Below, piece by piece: positions 1-6,471 of a stretch of 10,516 nucleotides of DNA. This DNA comes from CAYNST01 sp964399955. GTDB lineage: Bacteria; Pseudomonadota; Gammaproteobacteria; Pseudomonadales; Cellvibrionaceae. The stretch is taken from NCBI GenBank assembly GCA_964399955.1, contig CAYNST010000118.1, forward strand, positions 1 through 10,516, written 5' to 3'. Numbering within the stretch: position 1 is the first letter of the stretch; every line of letters begins with the position of its first letter. A program made the translations under genes and the position numbers. The notes below the pieces were generated by a model. It was given only the letters and a program-made list of their open reading frames with translations, was not told the origin of the DNA and searched no databases.

Positions 1-14
1 TCGTTGGTCATCAT
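1..14 (-). CDS. 5' end of a leftward gene (first codons only)
   Basis: Read on the minus strand, the left edge gives ATG ATG ACC AAC GA, so the visible product would start Met-Met-Thr-Asn. It is preceded by a GGGAG Shine-Dalgarno sequence seven bases before the first ATG, which is a textbook arrangement. Only four codons are visible, so the product cannot be named. The gene would be transcribed divergently from arfB, and the roughly 200 bases between them would hold both promoters. The call rests only on the ribosome binding site and start codon. Confidence 0.4.
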
Positions 15-45
15 AGTGGTTCTCCCGATATTTATGGCAATTGGA

Positions 46-74
46 TTGCATCTGCTTAGGTTTCCCTTTATACG
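46..74 (+). promoter_or_regulatory. candidate sigma-70 promoter for arfB
   Basis: A TTGCAT hexamer (46-51) and a TATACG hexamer (69-74) are separated by exactly 17 bases. Each is a partial match to the -35 and -10 consensus. Transcription would begin near 81, leaving a leader of about 130 bases before arfB. I see no coding sequence or obvious terminator in that leader. This is pattern matching only. Confidence 0.3.
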
Positions 75-214
75 CACAGCTTGCGCGGACGACCCAAATT
101 GCATCAGCCGGATGGACGCCGCCCACCTAACCTTAAGGGTGCAGGCCACAGTCGTTGTGCCCAAACCGTCGTAACTGAGTATCATGGCCGTTTTCCAAAT
201 CCCGAGGATCAGAC

Positions 215-634
215 ATGCTGGAGATATCATCAAACGTTCAGCTGGCGGACTGGGAAATCTCCCTTACGGCAATACGCGCCCAGGGGGCTGGGGGGCAGAA
301 TGTCAACAAGGTGTCCAGCGCCGTGCACCTGCGCTTTGACATTCAGCACTCAAGCCTGCCCCCCTACTACAAGGAGCGTCTGTTAAAGCGCGCAGACCAC
401 CGAATCAGCAAAGACGGCGTCATCATCATCAAGGCGCAACAGTACCGGACACTGGAAAAAAACAAGCAGGATGCGCTGGAGCGGTTGAAGGAGCTGATAC
501 AGGAAGCCGGCAAACCCATCAAAAATCGCAAGGCCACCCGGCCCACGCTGGGCGCCAAGAAAAAACGCTTGGAGATGAAGTCTCAGCGCGGCGCCACCAA
601 AGCCCTGCGCGGCAAGGTTACCCCCACCGAGTGA
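215..634 (+). CDS. arfB: ArfB (YaeJ) ribosome-rescue peptidyl-tRNA hydrolase
   Basis: ArfB enters ribosomes stalled on mRNA lacking a stop codon, inserts its basic C-terminal tail into the empty mRNA channel, and hydrolyses the peptidyl-tRNA with a GGQ loop, as class I release factors do. The 139-residue product closely matches the E. coli protein in length and sequence. The motif AIRAQGAGGQNVNK lies at residues 19-32, with the catalytic GGQ at 26-28, and the segment LPPYYKERLL follows. The C-terminal tail after residue 100 is rich in Lys and Arg and contains KATRPT and the closing KALRGKV signature. The ATG at 215 has a GAGGA ribosome binding site six bases upstream. The gene appears to stand alone, since trkH starts 242 bases later with its own possible promoter. 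The longer release factors RF1 and RF2 are excluded by size and by the absence of a codon-recognition domain. Confidence 0.96.
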   Translation: MLEISSNVQLADWEISLTAIRAQGAGGQNVNKVSSAVHLRFDIQHSSLPPYYKERLLKRADHRISKDGVIIIKAQQYRTLEKNKQDALERLKELIQEAGKPIKNRKATRPTLGAKKKRLEMKSQRGATKALRGKVTPTE

Positions 635-876
635 GCCTTGTATCCTTCCCCGTGCGCGGTTTTTGGCGCCTGCATCCGGCTGGCTGACGCGAGCGCCCGG
701 CGTTGACAGCTTCAGCGCGATCGTGTTCACATTGCGCCCCGGTGTGCACGCGGTTGAACCCTTCGCATACCCTGAACGGCCGCCCATTGGTACGTCAGCT
801 ACTTGCTATTGGAACCCTGAAAAAGACTTGTGAACCGCGATAATGCTGAGCCACCCACGGGGCGAGAGACAGACGT

Positions 877-2331
877 GTGATCAATAGCAGGGCGACTCTT
901 TATCTTCTGGCATTTCCCGTGGGCCTGATGGGCGTGGTACAACTGGTATTTGCCGGGCTGTCCTGGGCGGTATTTGACGATCAGAAGGAGGCAGAGTTTC
1001 TGCTGCCCGCCGTCGGCATGCTGGCCACTGCAGCTATATTGCTGTTTACCGAGCGCCGTTTTGACGTCAGCGAAATCGGTTTCAAAGACGCGCTGGTGTT
1101 TGCGGTGCTGACCTGGGTGGTGCTTGGACTGCTGGGGTCGGTGCCCATTTTGCTGATTACCCAGGTGTCGTTCACCGATGCGGTTTTCGAATCCGTCAGT
1201 GGCATCAGCACTACGGGCGCGACCATTCTGGTGGGGTTGGACGATATGCCCCGGTCCTTTTTGCTGTACCGTCAATTTTTGCAGTGGATGGGTGGCCTGG
1301 GGGTGGTGATTTTTGTGGTGGCGGTCTTGCCCATGCTGAACGTGGGCGGCATGAAGCTGTTGAAGGCCGAAACGCCCGGCCCCATCAAGGATGACAAGCT
1401 CTCGCCGCGCATCGCCAATACTGCTCACTACCTCTGGTTTGTCTACCTGACCATCACCATCCTCTGCGCCACCAGCTACTACTTGGCCGGCATGAGCTTG
1501 TACGACGCCATCGCTCACAGCTTTACCACCGTGTCTACCGGCGGCTTCTCAACCTACGACGCCAGCATGGGCCATTTCAACAGCGGTTTGATTCTGATGG
1601 TGGCCAACGTGTTTATGCTGCTGGGCGCCATCAGTTTTGCCCTGCACTTCAAGTTTCTGCAAACCCGCCGCGCCGGGCGCTACTGGCGCGACGAAGAGAC
1701 CCGCGTGTTTCTCCTCATTGTACTGGTGCTGTCCCTGGTGGTGGCGATTATGCTGATCCGCTCCGGCGACTATCAAAACATGCTCCCCGCCCTGAACGAC
1801 GCCGTCTTTCACGTAATCTCTTTTGTCACCAGCACCGGATTTGGTGCTGCCGGGTTCACTGACTGGCCCAACGCGGTCATTTTTTTGTTGTTTCTGGCGG
1901 GCTACCTGGGCGGCTGTGCAGGGTCCACTACCGGTGGCAACAAGATTATTCGCAGTATTCTGTGTGTGAAAATGATGAACCTGGAGATGAAGCGCCTGGT
2001 TCATCCAAAAGGCGTCTTTGTGGTGAAATACCGGGGCCGCCCGGTTGAAGCCGGCATTTTGAGCGCCACCGTCGCGTTTATGTCATTTGTGGCCTTCAGC
2101 AGTATGCTGCTTACACTCATGCTGATGGCCACAGGGCTGGATTTCTGGTCCGCGCTGTCCGGAGTAGCCGCCTGCCTGAACGTATTGGGTCCGGCCTTCG
2201 GCGAACTGGGCAACAATTTTTCGCCGGTCAGTGACGCCGGCACCTGGATCCTGACCCTGGCCATGATTGTCGGCCGCCTGGAATACTTCACGGTTCTGGC
2301 GCTGTTTCTGCCGGGATTCTGGCGAAAATAG
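877..2331 (+). CDS. trkH: TrkH-family potassium uptake channel subunit
   Basis: This is the membrane-spanning subunit of a Trk-type K+ uptake system, which normally works with the cytoplasmic NAD-binding regulator TrkA; trkA is not in this window. The 484-residue product is hydrophobic throughout and shows the four pore-loop motifs: STTGAT (111-116), STGGFS (220-225), TSTGFG (318-323) and NVLGPAFG (435-442). The gating-loop motif GGCAGSTTGGNK (345-356) and the following ELKRLVHP-like segment (MKRLVHPKGVF, 371-381) are diagnostic. The fourth pore loop differs slightly from the common NNxGPGLG form but keeps its glycine at 438. The start is GTG, the only initiator after an in-frame TGA at 847-849, with a weak GCGAGAG ahead of it. 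A GATAAT hexamer at 839-844 could be a -10 element but has no good -35 partner. The length agrees with the family. Confidence 0.94.
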   Translation: MINSRATLYLLAFPVGLMGVVQLVFAGLSWAVFDDQKEAEFLLPAVGMLATAAILLFTERRFDVSEIGFKDALVFAVLTWVVLGLLGSVPILLITQVSFTDAVFESVSGISTTGATILVGLDDMPRSFLLYRQFLQWMGGLGVVIFVVAVLPMLNVGGMKLLKAETPGPIKDDKLSPRIANTAHYLWFVYLTITILCATSYYLAGMSLYDAIAHSFTTVSTGGFSTYDASMGHFNSGLILMVANVFMLLGAISFALHFKFLQTRRAGRYWRDEETRVFLLIVLVLSLVVAIMLIRSGDYQNMLPALNDAVFHVISFVTSTGFGAAGFTDWPNAVIFLLFLAGYLGGCAGSTTGGNKIIRSILCVKMMNLEMKRLVHPKGVFVVKYRGRPVEAGILSATVAFMSFVAFSSMLLTLMLMATGLDFWSALSGVAACLNVLGPAFGELGNNFSPVSDAGTWILTLAMIVGRLEYFTVLALFLPGFWRK

Positions 2332-2390
2332 CTTTGTTGCCGCAATTGGCTGGCAGAGTGACAGTTAACCGTCTAAATTCAAGCATAGCG

Positions 2391-2412
2391 GGCCAAACAG
2401 TTGGCCGGCCAA
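2391..2412. repeat. alternating GGCCAA/TTGGCC inverted repeat
   Basis: GGCCAA (2391-2396), TTGGCC (2401-2406) and GGCCAA (2407-2412) lie in series. The first two can form a hairpin with a four-base ACAG loop, and the last two make a perfect 12-base palindrome. There is no T-run after it, so it is not a classical terminator. It lies between trkH and the VWA lipoprotein gene and could be a protein-binding site or an mRNA structure. Confidence 0.45.
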
Positions 2413-2512
2413 GCTTGCCTAAAACAGCAGCAATAGCCCGCCCGAAACCCCTGCTTGAACATTCAGCCCCTGCCTGTAAACGCGGCCAACCTCTATTGAT
2501 CATGGTGACCAA

Positions 2513-3820
2513 GTGATTTCACATACACAACGTGCGGCCATGGCCGCAACCGCAGCTTTGTTGACTGGCCTGCTGTGGGGCTGCGCGGACAGTACCAGCT
2601 ACCTGGATCCGTGCAGCAGCCACGCCAAGGCCTGGAGCCCGGGACACTGCCAGGCGCAAAGCGACGGCAGCAAGGCCGCCGGCGACTGTGAGGTGGGCTA
2701 CTACCGGCAGGGCAACCAATGTGTGCTGGACGAACGGCAATGCCCGGAAGGCGAGCATTACCAGGATGATCGGTGCGTGGCAGATCAACTGACCGTGGAT
2801 ATCATCAGCCAAACCGCCTGCACAATCGCCCGCAACGGTTCCACGCAGTTGATTGTCCAGTTCATTGTCCGCGATGAATCCGGCCGCGCACTGGATCCAG
2901 GACTGGATGAGCAGAAAAACGCCACCTTGATGACCTCGAACCTATTTGTCGACGACCGGCCGGTGGATGTGGAAGCCACCATCAGCCGCGACTCGCAGTT
3001 GCTGAGATCGGATCTGGTGCTGTCACTGGTACTGGACGCCAGCTACTCCATGCTGACGCACACGCCGCCGGCGTTCGAACCGATGAAAGCCGCCGCCGCA
3101 TCCATAGTGGAAAGCACTCAGGAATCCTGGCAGGCAAACCAGTCCAACTTTGACTGGCGCTTGGTATGGTTCAACGAATACCTGTATGAACCGGCCGCCA
3201 ACATGGCCGGGCGCAACTGGGACATTGACGACATTGCTTTTTTGCCGAAGCCGCAGGAAGGAAGACTGACCGGACTGTACAAGGCGATCAACTACATGGC
3301 GGGTGTTCACCACGACCTGTACCAGCAGGGCACGGCGGCGTCTGCGCGGGACCAGCATGTGATGATTGTGTTGTCCGACGGTGCCGACAATCACAGCTTT
3401 TTTGACAACCGCACTCACCAGCAGGGCGGAGACTGGAACGGCACACTTTACTGGACGGAGTTTGGCAGCCATCCGGTCACTCAGGCACAGCTGCGCTCTA
3501 CCCTGGAAAGCTCTCCGGTGCCCAACCTGCGCGTTCATGTAGTGGGCTTTGGCCAGGCCGTCAATGAGCAGGAGTTGACCTCAATAGCTACGGCCGGTGA
3601 AGGGCAGTATTTTTACGGCGAAGATGCCACTACCCTGGAAAGGTTGTTTACCGATGTGCAGCGCGAAATAGCCACCCTACAGACCATTGGCGTGGAAGTA
3701 CCTTTGCAGTCCAACACCTACCAGATGAGTCTGCGAGTGCGCCACCAGGCCAGTGCGGCCGAGGGCCGTAACGACTTTACCCTGACGACCGGCGACTCAC
3801 TCAGCGCATGCGATAGCTAG
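2513..3820 (+). CDS. von Willebrand factor A-domain lipoprotein with Cys-rich repeats
   Basis: This is a probable envelope lipoprotein of 435 residues. The N-terminus is a signal peptide ending in the lipobox LLWGC, so C24 would be lipidated; the +2 residue is Ala, which does not signal inner-membrane retention. A Cys-rich segment follows, with two short repeats of the form C-x2-G-x7-C at 59-70 and 77-88. Residues about 168-390 form a VWA domain with an apparently complete metal-ion-dependent adhesion site: D175-x-S177-x-S179, T253 and D289 in VLSDGAD. Such domains bind protein ligands through a divalent metal. The GTG at 2513 has only a close GGTGA ahead of it; ATG at 2540 would also keep a usable, shorter signal peptide. 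It lies 181 bases after trkH, and nothing suggests a shared role. The ligand is unknown. The architecture is clear, but I do not recognise a named family. Confidence 0.88.
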   Translation: MISHTQRAAMAATAALLTGLLWGCADSTSYLDPCSSHAKAWSPGHCQAQSDGSKAAGDCEVGYYRQGNQCVLDERQCPEGEHYQDDRCVADQLTVDIISQTACTIARNGSTQLIVQFIVRDESGRALDPGLDEQKNATLMTSNLFVDDRPVDVEATISRDSQLLRSDLVLSLVLDASYSMLTHTPPAFEPMKAAAASIVESTQESWQANQSNFDWRLVWFNEYLYEPAANMAGRNWDIDDIAFLPKPQEGRLTGLYKAINYMAGVHHDLYQQGTAASARDQHVMIVLSDGADNHSFFDNRTHQQGGDWNGTLYWTEFGSHPVTQAQLRSTLESSPVPNLRVHVVGFGQAVNEQELTSIATAGEGQYFYGEDATTLERLFTDVQREIATLQTIGVEVPLQSNTYQMSLRVRHQASAAEGRNDFTLTTGDSLSACDS

Positions 3821-3821
3821 G

Positions 3822-4229
3822 CTAGCCGCCCTGCTTGTCCTGCTCCAGGGCTAACAGCTCGCCGGGGGGCGCATCTTCGCCCCCTCCGGGCGCGTCGGCA
3901 AACCACTGCCGCATCCGCTGACGGGTACGGCTTTTGACATCGTCGTCGATATACATGGATACCGTGGCTATGGCTGCAGTCAGTGCTGCTAAATCATCGG
4001 TTAAACCCACCGCAGGCAGCAGGTCGGGGATGGCATCCAGTGGCATAACAAAGTAGGCCAAGGCGCCGTAAATCACCGTTCTCGCCCAAACCGGGGTTTG
4101 CGGCTGCTGAGCCGCGTAGTGCAGCCACAAGGTCTTTTCCACCAATTCCCGCCCCGCGCGCGAAGCAACGGCAGACAGCTTTTTCCAAAGCTGATTAGAG
4201 TTGAAACCGCTGTGATTGATGGCTCGCAT
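3822..4229 (-). CDS. YkvA/DUF1232 family membrane protein
   Basis: The 135-residue product carries the short DUF1232 hydrophobic core at about residues 54-83, reading LAYFVMPLDAIPDLLPAVGL and then TDDLAAL. The PxDxIPD...G..DD pattern is typical of the family. The family is widespread and small, and its biochemical role is not established. A charged, helical N-terminal stretch precedes the core, and the C-terminus is acidic and probably soluble. The ATG at 4229 is supported by an AGGGGA ribosome binding site about six bases upstream. Its stop codon lies one base from the stop of the convergent VWA gene, leaving no room for a terminator between them. It may be read together with the lipoprotein gene upstream (gap 151 bases) or from its own promoter. 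Confidence 0.88.
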   Translation of the reverse strand: MRAINHSGFNSNQLWKKLSAVASRAGRELVEKTLWLHYAAQQPQTPVWARTVIYGALAYFVMPLDAIPDLLPAVGLTDDLAALTAAIATVSMYIDDDVKSRTRQRMRQWFADAPGGGEDAPPGELLALEQDKQGG

Positions 4230-4253
4230 GCAGATCCCCTGTAAAGTGGCCTA

Positions 4254-4271
4254 AGTTGGACGCAACCAACT
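4254..4271. repeat. perfect 6-bp inverted repeat (hairpin) upstream of the ykvA-like gene
   Basis: AGTTGG (4254-4259) and CCAACT (4266-4271) flank a six-base loop. The hairpin lies in the gap between the two leftward genes, about 25 bases before the ykvA-like start. On the minus strand it is followed by only short T stretches, so a terminator for the upstream lipoprotein gene is possible but weak. Confidence 0.35.
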
Positions 4272-4380
4272 GGTATGTCCGTGAGACAGCAGCATCTTGC
4301 TAACTATCCGGTACTGCGCCAGTTGCCCTGCGCCGATTGCCCAAAGGTCCGGAGGGGTCCGCTGCCTCGACGCCACGAGG

Positions 4381-4872
4381 CTATTGCTCTGTTTGCAGCG
4401 CCGCTGACGCCTCTTCTTCCCCGGCTGCTTCATCCGCATCAAGCTCGGGTGTCACCACCGTGGGGCTGCCGGGCACCACATCGGTTACCGGCGCCCTGCC
4501 CAAGCTGCCGGCGGTGTCCTGCTGAGTCCCTACAGGCTGCCCTGCAGCAAGGTTCTCGTCCGGTAAGGCCGGAACATTGGGGTCGGCAACTTCGGGGACA
4601 GCACTCGGTTCGCGGGCCTCTGCCTGACTCGGCAGGGAGCCGCCCTCGGGCGCCCCTGCAGCCGGCCCGGCGCGCTCTACCGTCTCATTGACGGCCGCTG
4701 GATTCTCTTCTGCCGGCTGTGGGCTGCCGGTAAAATCAGCGGGAGCCTGGCCTTCGGGGCTGACGCCTGCACCCGAGTCGGAAACCGACGAATCGCTGCA
4801 GCCACCAAGGACCAGAACCAGCAGATAACTCAACGCAGCGGTGCGCAGAAGAAGTGAACAGTTATTTTTCAT
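4381..4872 (-). CDS. low-complexity Ala/Pro/Glu-rich lipoprotein, unknown function
   Basis: I do not recognise this 163-residue protein. Its N-terminus is a convincing type II signal peptide: MKNN, a hydrophobic stretch, then the lipobox VLGGC, which places the lipidated cysteine at position 25, followed by Ser-Asp. An Asp at the third position is not the usual inner-membrane retention signal. The mature part has almost no predicted fold. It is rich in Ala, Pro, Glu, Gly and Ser, strongly acidic, and contains no further cysteine, which suggests a disordered, extended chain tethered to the envelope. The ribosome binding site is weak (GGGG nine bases before ATG). The signal peptide on this strand argues for a real gene, because overlapping frames on the other strand show no comparable feature. 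It is divergent from the DUF2243-CtaG operon. Confidence 0.72.
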   Translation of the reverse strand: MKNNCSLLLRTAALSYLLVLVLGGCSDSSVSDSGAGVSPEGQAPADFTGSPQPAEENPAAVNETVERAGPAAGAPEGGSLPSQAEAREPSAVPEVADPNVPALPDENLAAGQPVGTQQDTAGSLGRAPVTDVVPGSPTVVTPELDADEAAGEEEASAALQTEQ

Positions 4873-5202
4873 GAGTCAAAGCCCCGAGTATTAGACAGAA
4901 GAATATGGCCCGCGCGCAGGGGCGTACGGCTCCGCTGAACTGCACTTGCACTCCACGCCTTCGGATATGGCCAGGCCCGCTTAACCCGGTCTGGTGCAAC
5001 GGACATGGCTATGAGTGTGATACGCCGGAAACTGGCGTTGGCGTCAAGAGAATGCAGCCGCAGACCGGGGGCAAGCGTCTTTGCCTGCTTCAGCAACCCG
5101 GTGTGGCACTACACACAGGCTCAGATTGCGCCAGTCGGCGCACGCCTGCGTACACTTTCGGCATGTCATCCACCGCTCACCGACCAACCCAAGGAAAGCC
5201 CC
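4873..5202. other. divergent intergenic region, no gene seen
   Basis: These 330 bases separate the leftward lipoprotein gene from the rightward DUF2243 gene and should contain both promoters. Open frames run through it, but none has protein-like composition. Two hairpin-capable repeats are visible: ACGCC/GGCGT (5022-5038, seven-base loop) and TGCGCC/GGCGCA (5127-5142, four-base loop). A TTGCGC hexamer (5126-5131) and TACACT (5151-5156) could be a poor promoter for DUF2243, but the 19-base spacing is long. The second hairpin overlaps this -35 and could be an operator. Confidence 0.5.
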
Positions 5203-5664
5203 GTGTTGAATACCTTGATGCAAACGGCTGCTGAACGGCGATCATTTTGGGTGGCGGCCTTGATTGGCGCCGGGCTGATGGCCGCGGTGGACGAGATCGT
5301 TTTTCATCAGATACTCGGCTGGCACCATTTTTATGACCGTTCTACGCCGCTTGTAGGTTTGATGTCTGACGGTTTTCTGCACGCGGCCGAGCTGATTGCT
5401 CTGGTGGTGGGTTTCTTTCTTTTTTCGGACCTGCGCCGCACCAGCCAATTGCGTTGGCCTTGGGCATGGTCTGGTGCATTCTGCGGAGCGGGTCTGTTTC
5501 AGTTGTTTGACGGGCTGATCAACCACAAGGTGCTGCGCCTGCATCAAATCCGCTACGGCGTTGACAGCACCCTGCCCTACGACATTGCCTGGAACGCATT
5601 TGGCCTGCTGTTGCTGGTGGTGGGCGGTCTGCTGCTGGCGCGCGCCAGTTCTGCCAGACCATGA
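5203..5664 (+). CDS. DUF2243 membrane protein
   Basis: The 153-residue product has about four hydrophobic segments (roughly 15-33, 58-75, 87-103 and 128-147) and the residues that mark DUF2243: D30-E31, H35, W40-H41-H42, D56, H60, and the block DGLINHKVLRLHQ (103-115) with D127 and W130 near the last helix. The many conserved His and Asp residues suggest metal or haem handling, but the family function is not known. I chose GTG at 5203 because AAGGA lies seven bases upstream and family proteins begin about here. The frame stays open to 5005, but that extension has no membrane or family character. An ATG at 5218 is a minor alternative. The stop is followed after 15 bases by the CtaG gene, so the two form an operon. 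Confidence 0.88.
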   Translation: MLNTLMQTAAERRSFWVAALIGAGLMAAVDEIVFHQILGWHHFYDRSTPLVGLMSDGFLHAAELIALVVGFFLFSDLRRTSQLRWPWAWSGAFCGAGLFQLFDGLINHKVLRLHQIRYGVDSTLPYDIAWNAFGLLLLVVGGLLLARASSARP

Positions 5665-5679
5665 ACGAGGACACATACA

Positions 5680-6471
5680 TTGCACCACAGCGGATTGTTT
5701 GAGACGGGTCTGGCGGCCGTGGCACTTGCTGCCTGGCTCGCCTATCTGGTTGCCGTTATTCGGCTGCGGGTCCGTGGGCGCCGCTGGAGCGGCTGGCGTA
5801 CAACCAGCTTTACCCTTGGTACCTTGCTGCTGGTCATGGCTCTGTCGCCAAGCCTGGTCCACTTTGCTCACCAGGACCTGCGCGGCCATATGTTGCAACA
5901 CCTGCTGCTGGGTATGTTTGCTCCGCTGGGGCTGGTTCTGGCCGCACCGGTGACGCTGACGCTCAAGACACTGAGGGCGGACCACGCGCGGCAGCTGGTG
6001 CGCGTTCTTCGCACCCGCCCCGTGCACTGGCTTGGTCATCCGGTTGCAGCGCTGCTGTTGAACGTAGGCGCAATGTACCTGCTCTACCTGAGCCCACTGT
6101 ACACTTGGACCTTGACCAGCCCTGTGCTGCACGGTTGGTTGCACCTGCACTTTCTAGTGGCTGGCTGCTTGTTTACCTGGGCCATTGCCGGGCCGGACCC
6201 GGGCGCCAGTCGCCCATCCTTTAACCTGCGGTTCATCGTCTTATTTTTGTCTATGGCCACTCATGCCGCACTGGCAAAAATCATGTATGCCTACCACTGG
6301 CCGCGAGCGGCCGGATACAGCCTGGAGGAGCTACAAGCCGCTGCGCAGTGGATGTACTATGGCGGGGATCTGGCGGAGGTTTTATTGCTGATAGCCCTCA
6401 TGCTTATTTGGTACCAAGCCAGGCCTGCGTCGCGCGCTTATCCTGCCCCCGGCCGCTCCAGCCTTGCCTGA
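5680..6471 (+). CDS. ctaG: Caa3-type CtaG cytochrome c oxidase assembly protein
   Basis: This is a polytopic membrane protein of the Caa3_CtaG family (first known from Bacillus caa3 oxidase), not the Cox11 protein that is sometimes also called CtaG. Family members are needed for haem-copper oxidase assembly, probably through copper delivery. The 263 residues contain several membrane segments with the family's histidine motifs: SPSLVHFAHQDLRGHMLQH (56-74, with H61, H64, H70 and H74), HGWLHLHF (151-158), GPDP (171-174), H195, H206 and D230 near the last helix. The start is TTG with a GAGGA site eight bases upstream; the nearby ATG at 5661 is in another frame and stops after 13 codons. It follows the DUF2243 gene by 15 bases. 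Its last 34 bases overlap the 3' end of the convergent MaoC gene. No oxidase subunit gene is present, so its client is unknown. Confidence 0.88.
   Translation: MHHSGLFETGLAAVALAAWLAYLVAVIRLRVRGRRWSGWRTTSFTLGTLLLVMALSPSLVHFAHQDLRGHMLQHLLLGMFAPLGLVLAAPVTLTLKTLRADHARQLVRVLRTRPVHWLGHPVAALLLNVGAMYLLYLSPLYTWTLTSPVLHGWLHLHFLVAGCLFTWAIAGPDPGASRPSFNLRFIVLFLSMATHAALAKIMYAYHWPRAAGYSLEELQAAAQWMYYGGDLAEVLLLIALMLIWYQARPASRAYPAPGRSSLA

Noticed and set aside
81..386. 101-codon open frame in the arfB leader and 5' region
   Set aside because: It overlaps arfB in another frame, its product is Arg/Pro/Cys-rich noise, and there is no ribosome binding site.
799..1518. 239-codon minus-strand frame inside trkH
   Set aside because: It is antisense to a clear TrkH, is His/Gln-rich as frames opposite hydrophobic genes are, and has no recognisable domain.
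2334..2516. 60-codon frame between trkH and the VWA gene
   Set aside because: No ribosome binding site and no protein-like composition; it covers the inverted repeat and overlaps the VWA start.
3075..3090. GTTCGAACC, resembling a tRNA T-arm
   Set aside because: It lies inside the VWA coding sequence and no cloverleaf can be built around it.
4275..4691. 138-codon plus-strand frame opposite the low-complexity lipoprotein
   Set aside because: Arg/Pro/Cys-rich composition without signal or domain, whereas the opposite strand has a proper lipobox.
4869..5096. 75-codon minus-strand frame whose stop overlaps the lipoprotein start (ATGA)
   Set aside because: The overlap looks operon-like, but the product has no domain, no good ribosome binding site and a noise-like composition.
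5005..5202. 66-codon N-terminal extension of DUF2243
   Set aside because: The extension has no membrane or family character, while GTG at 5203 has a good ribosome binding site and matches the family start.
5242..6150. 302-codon minus-strand frame opposite DUF2243-CtaG
   Set aside because: Extremely Gln/His-rich, typical of the strand opposite membrane-protein genes; no domain.
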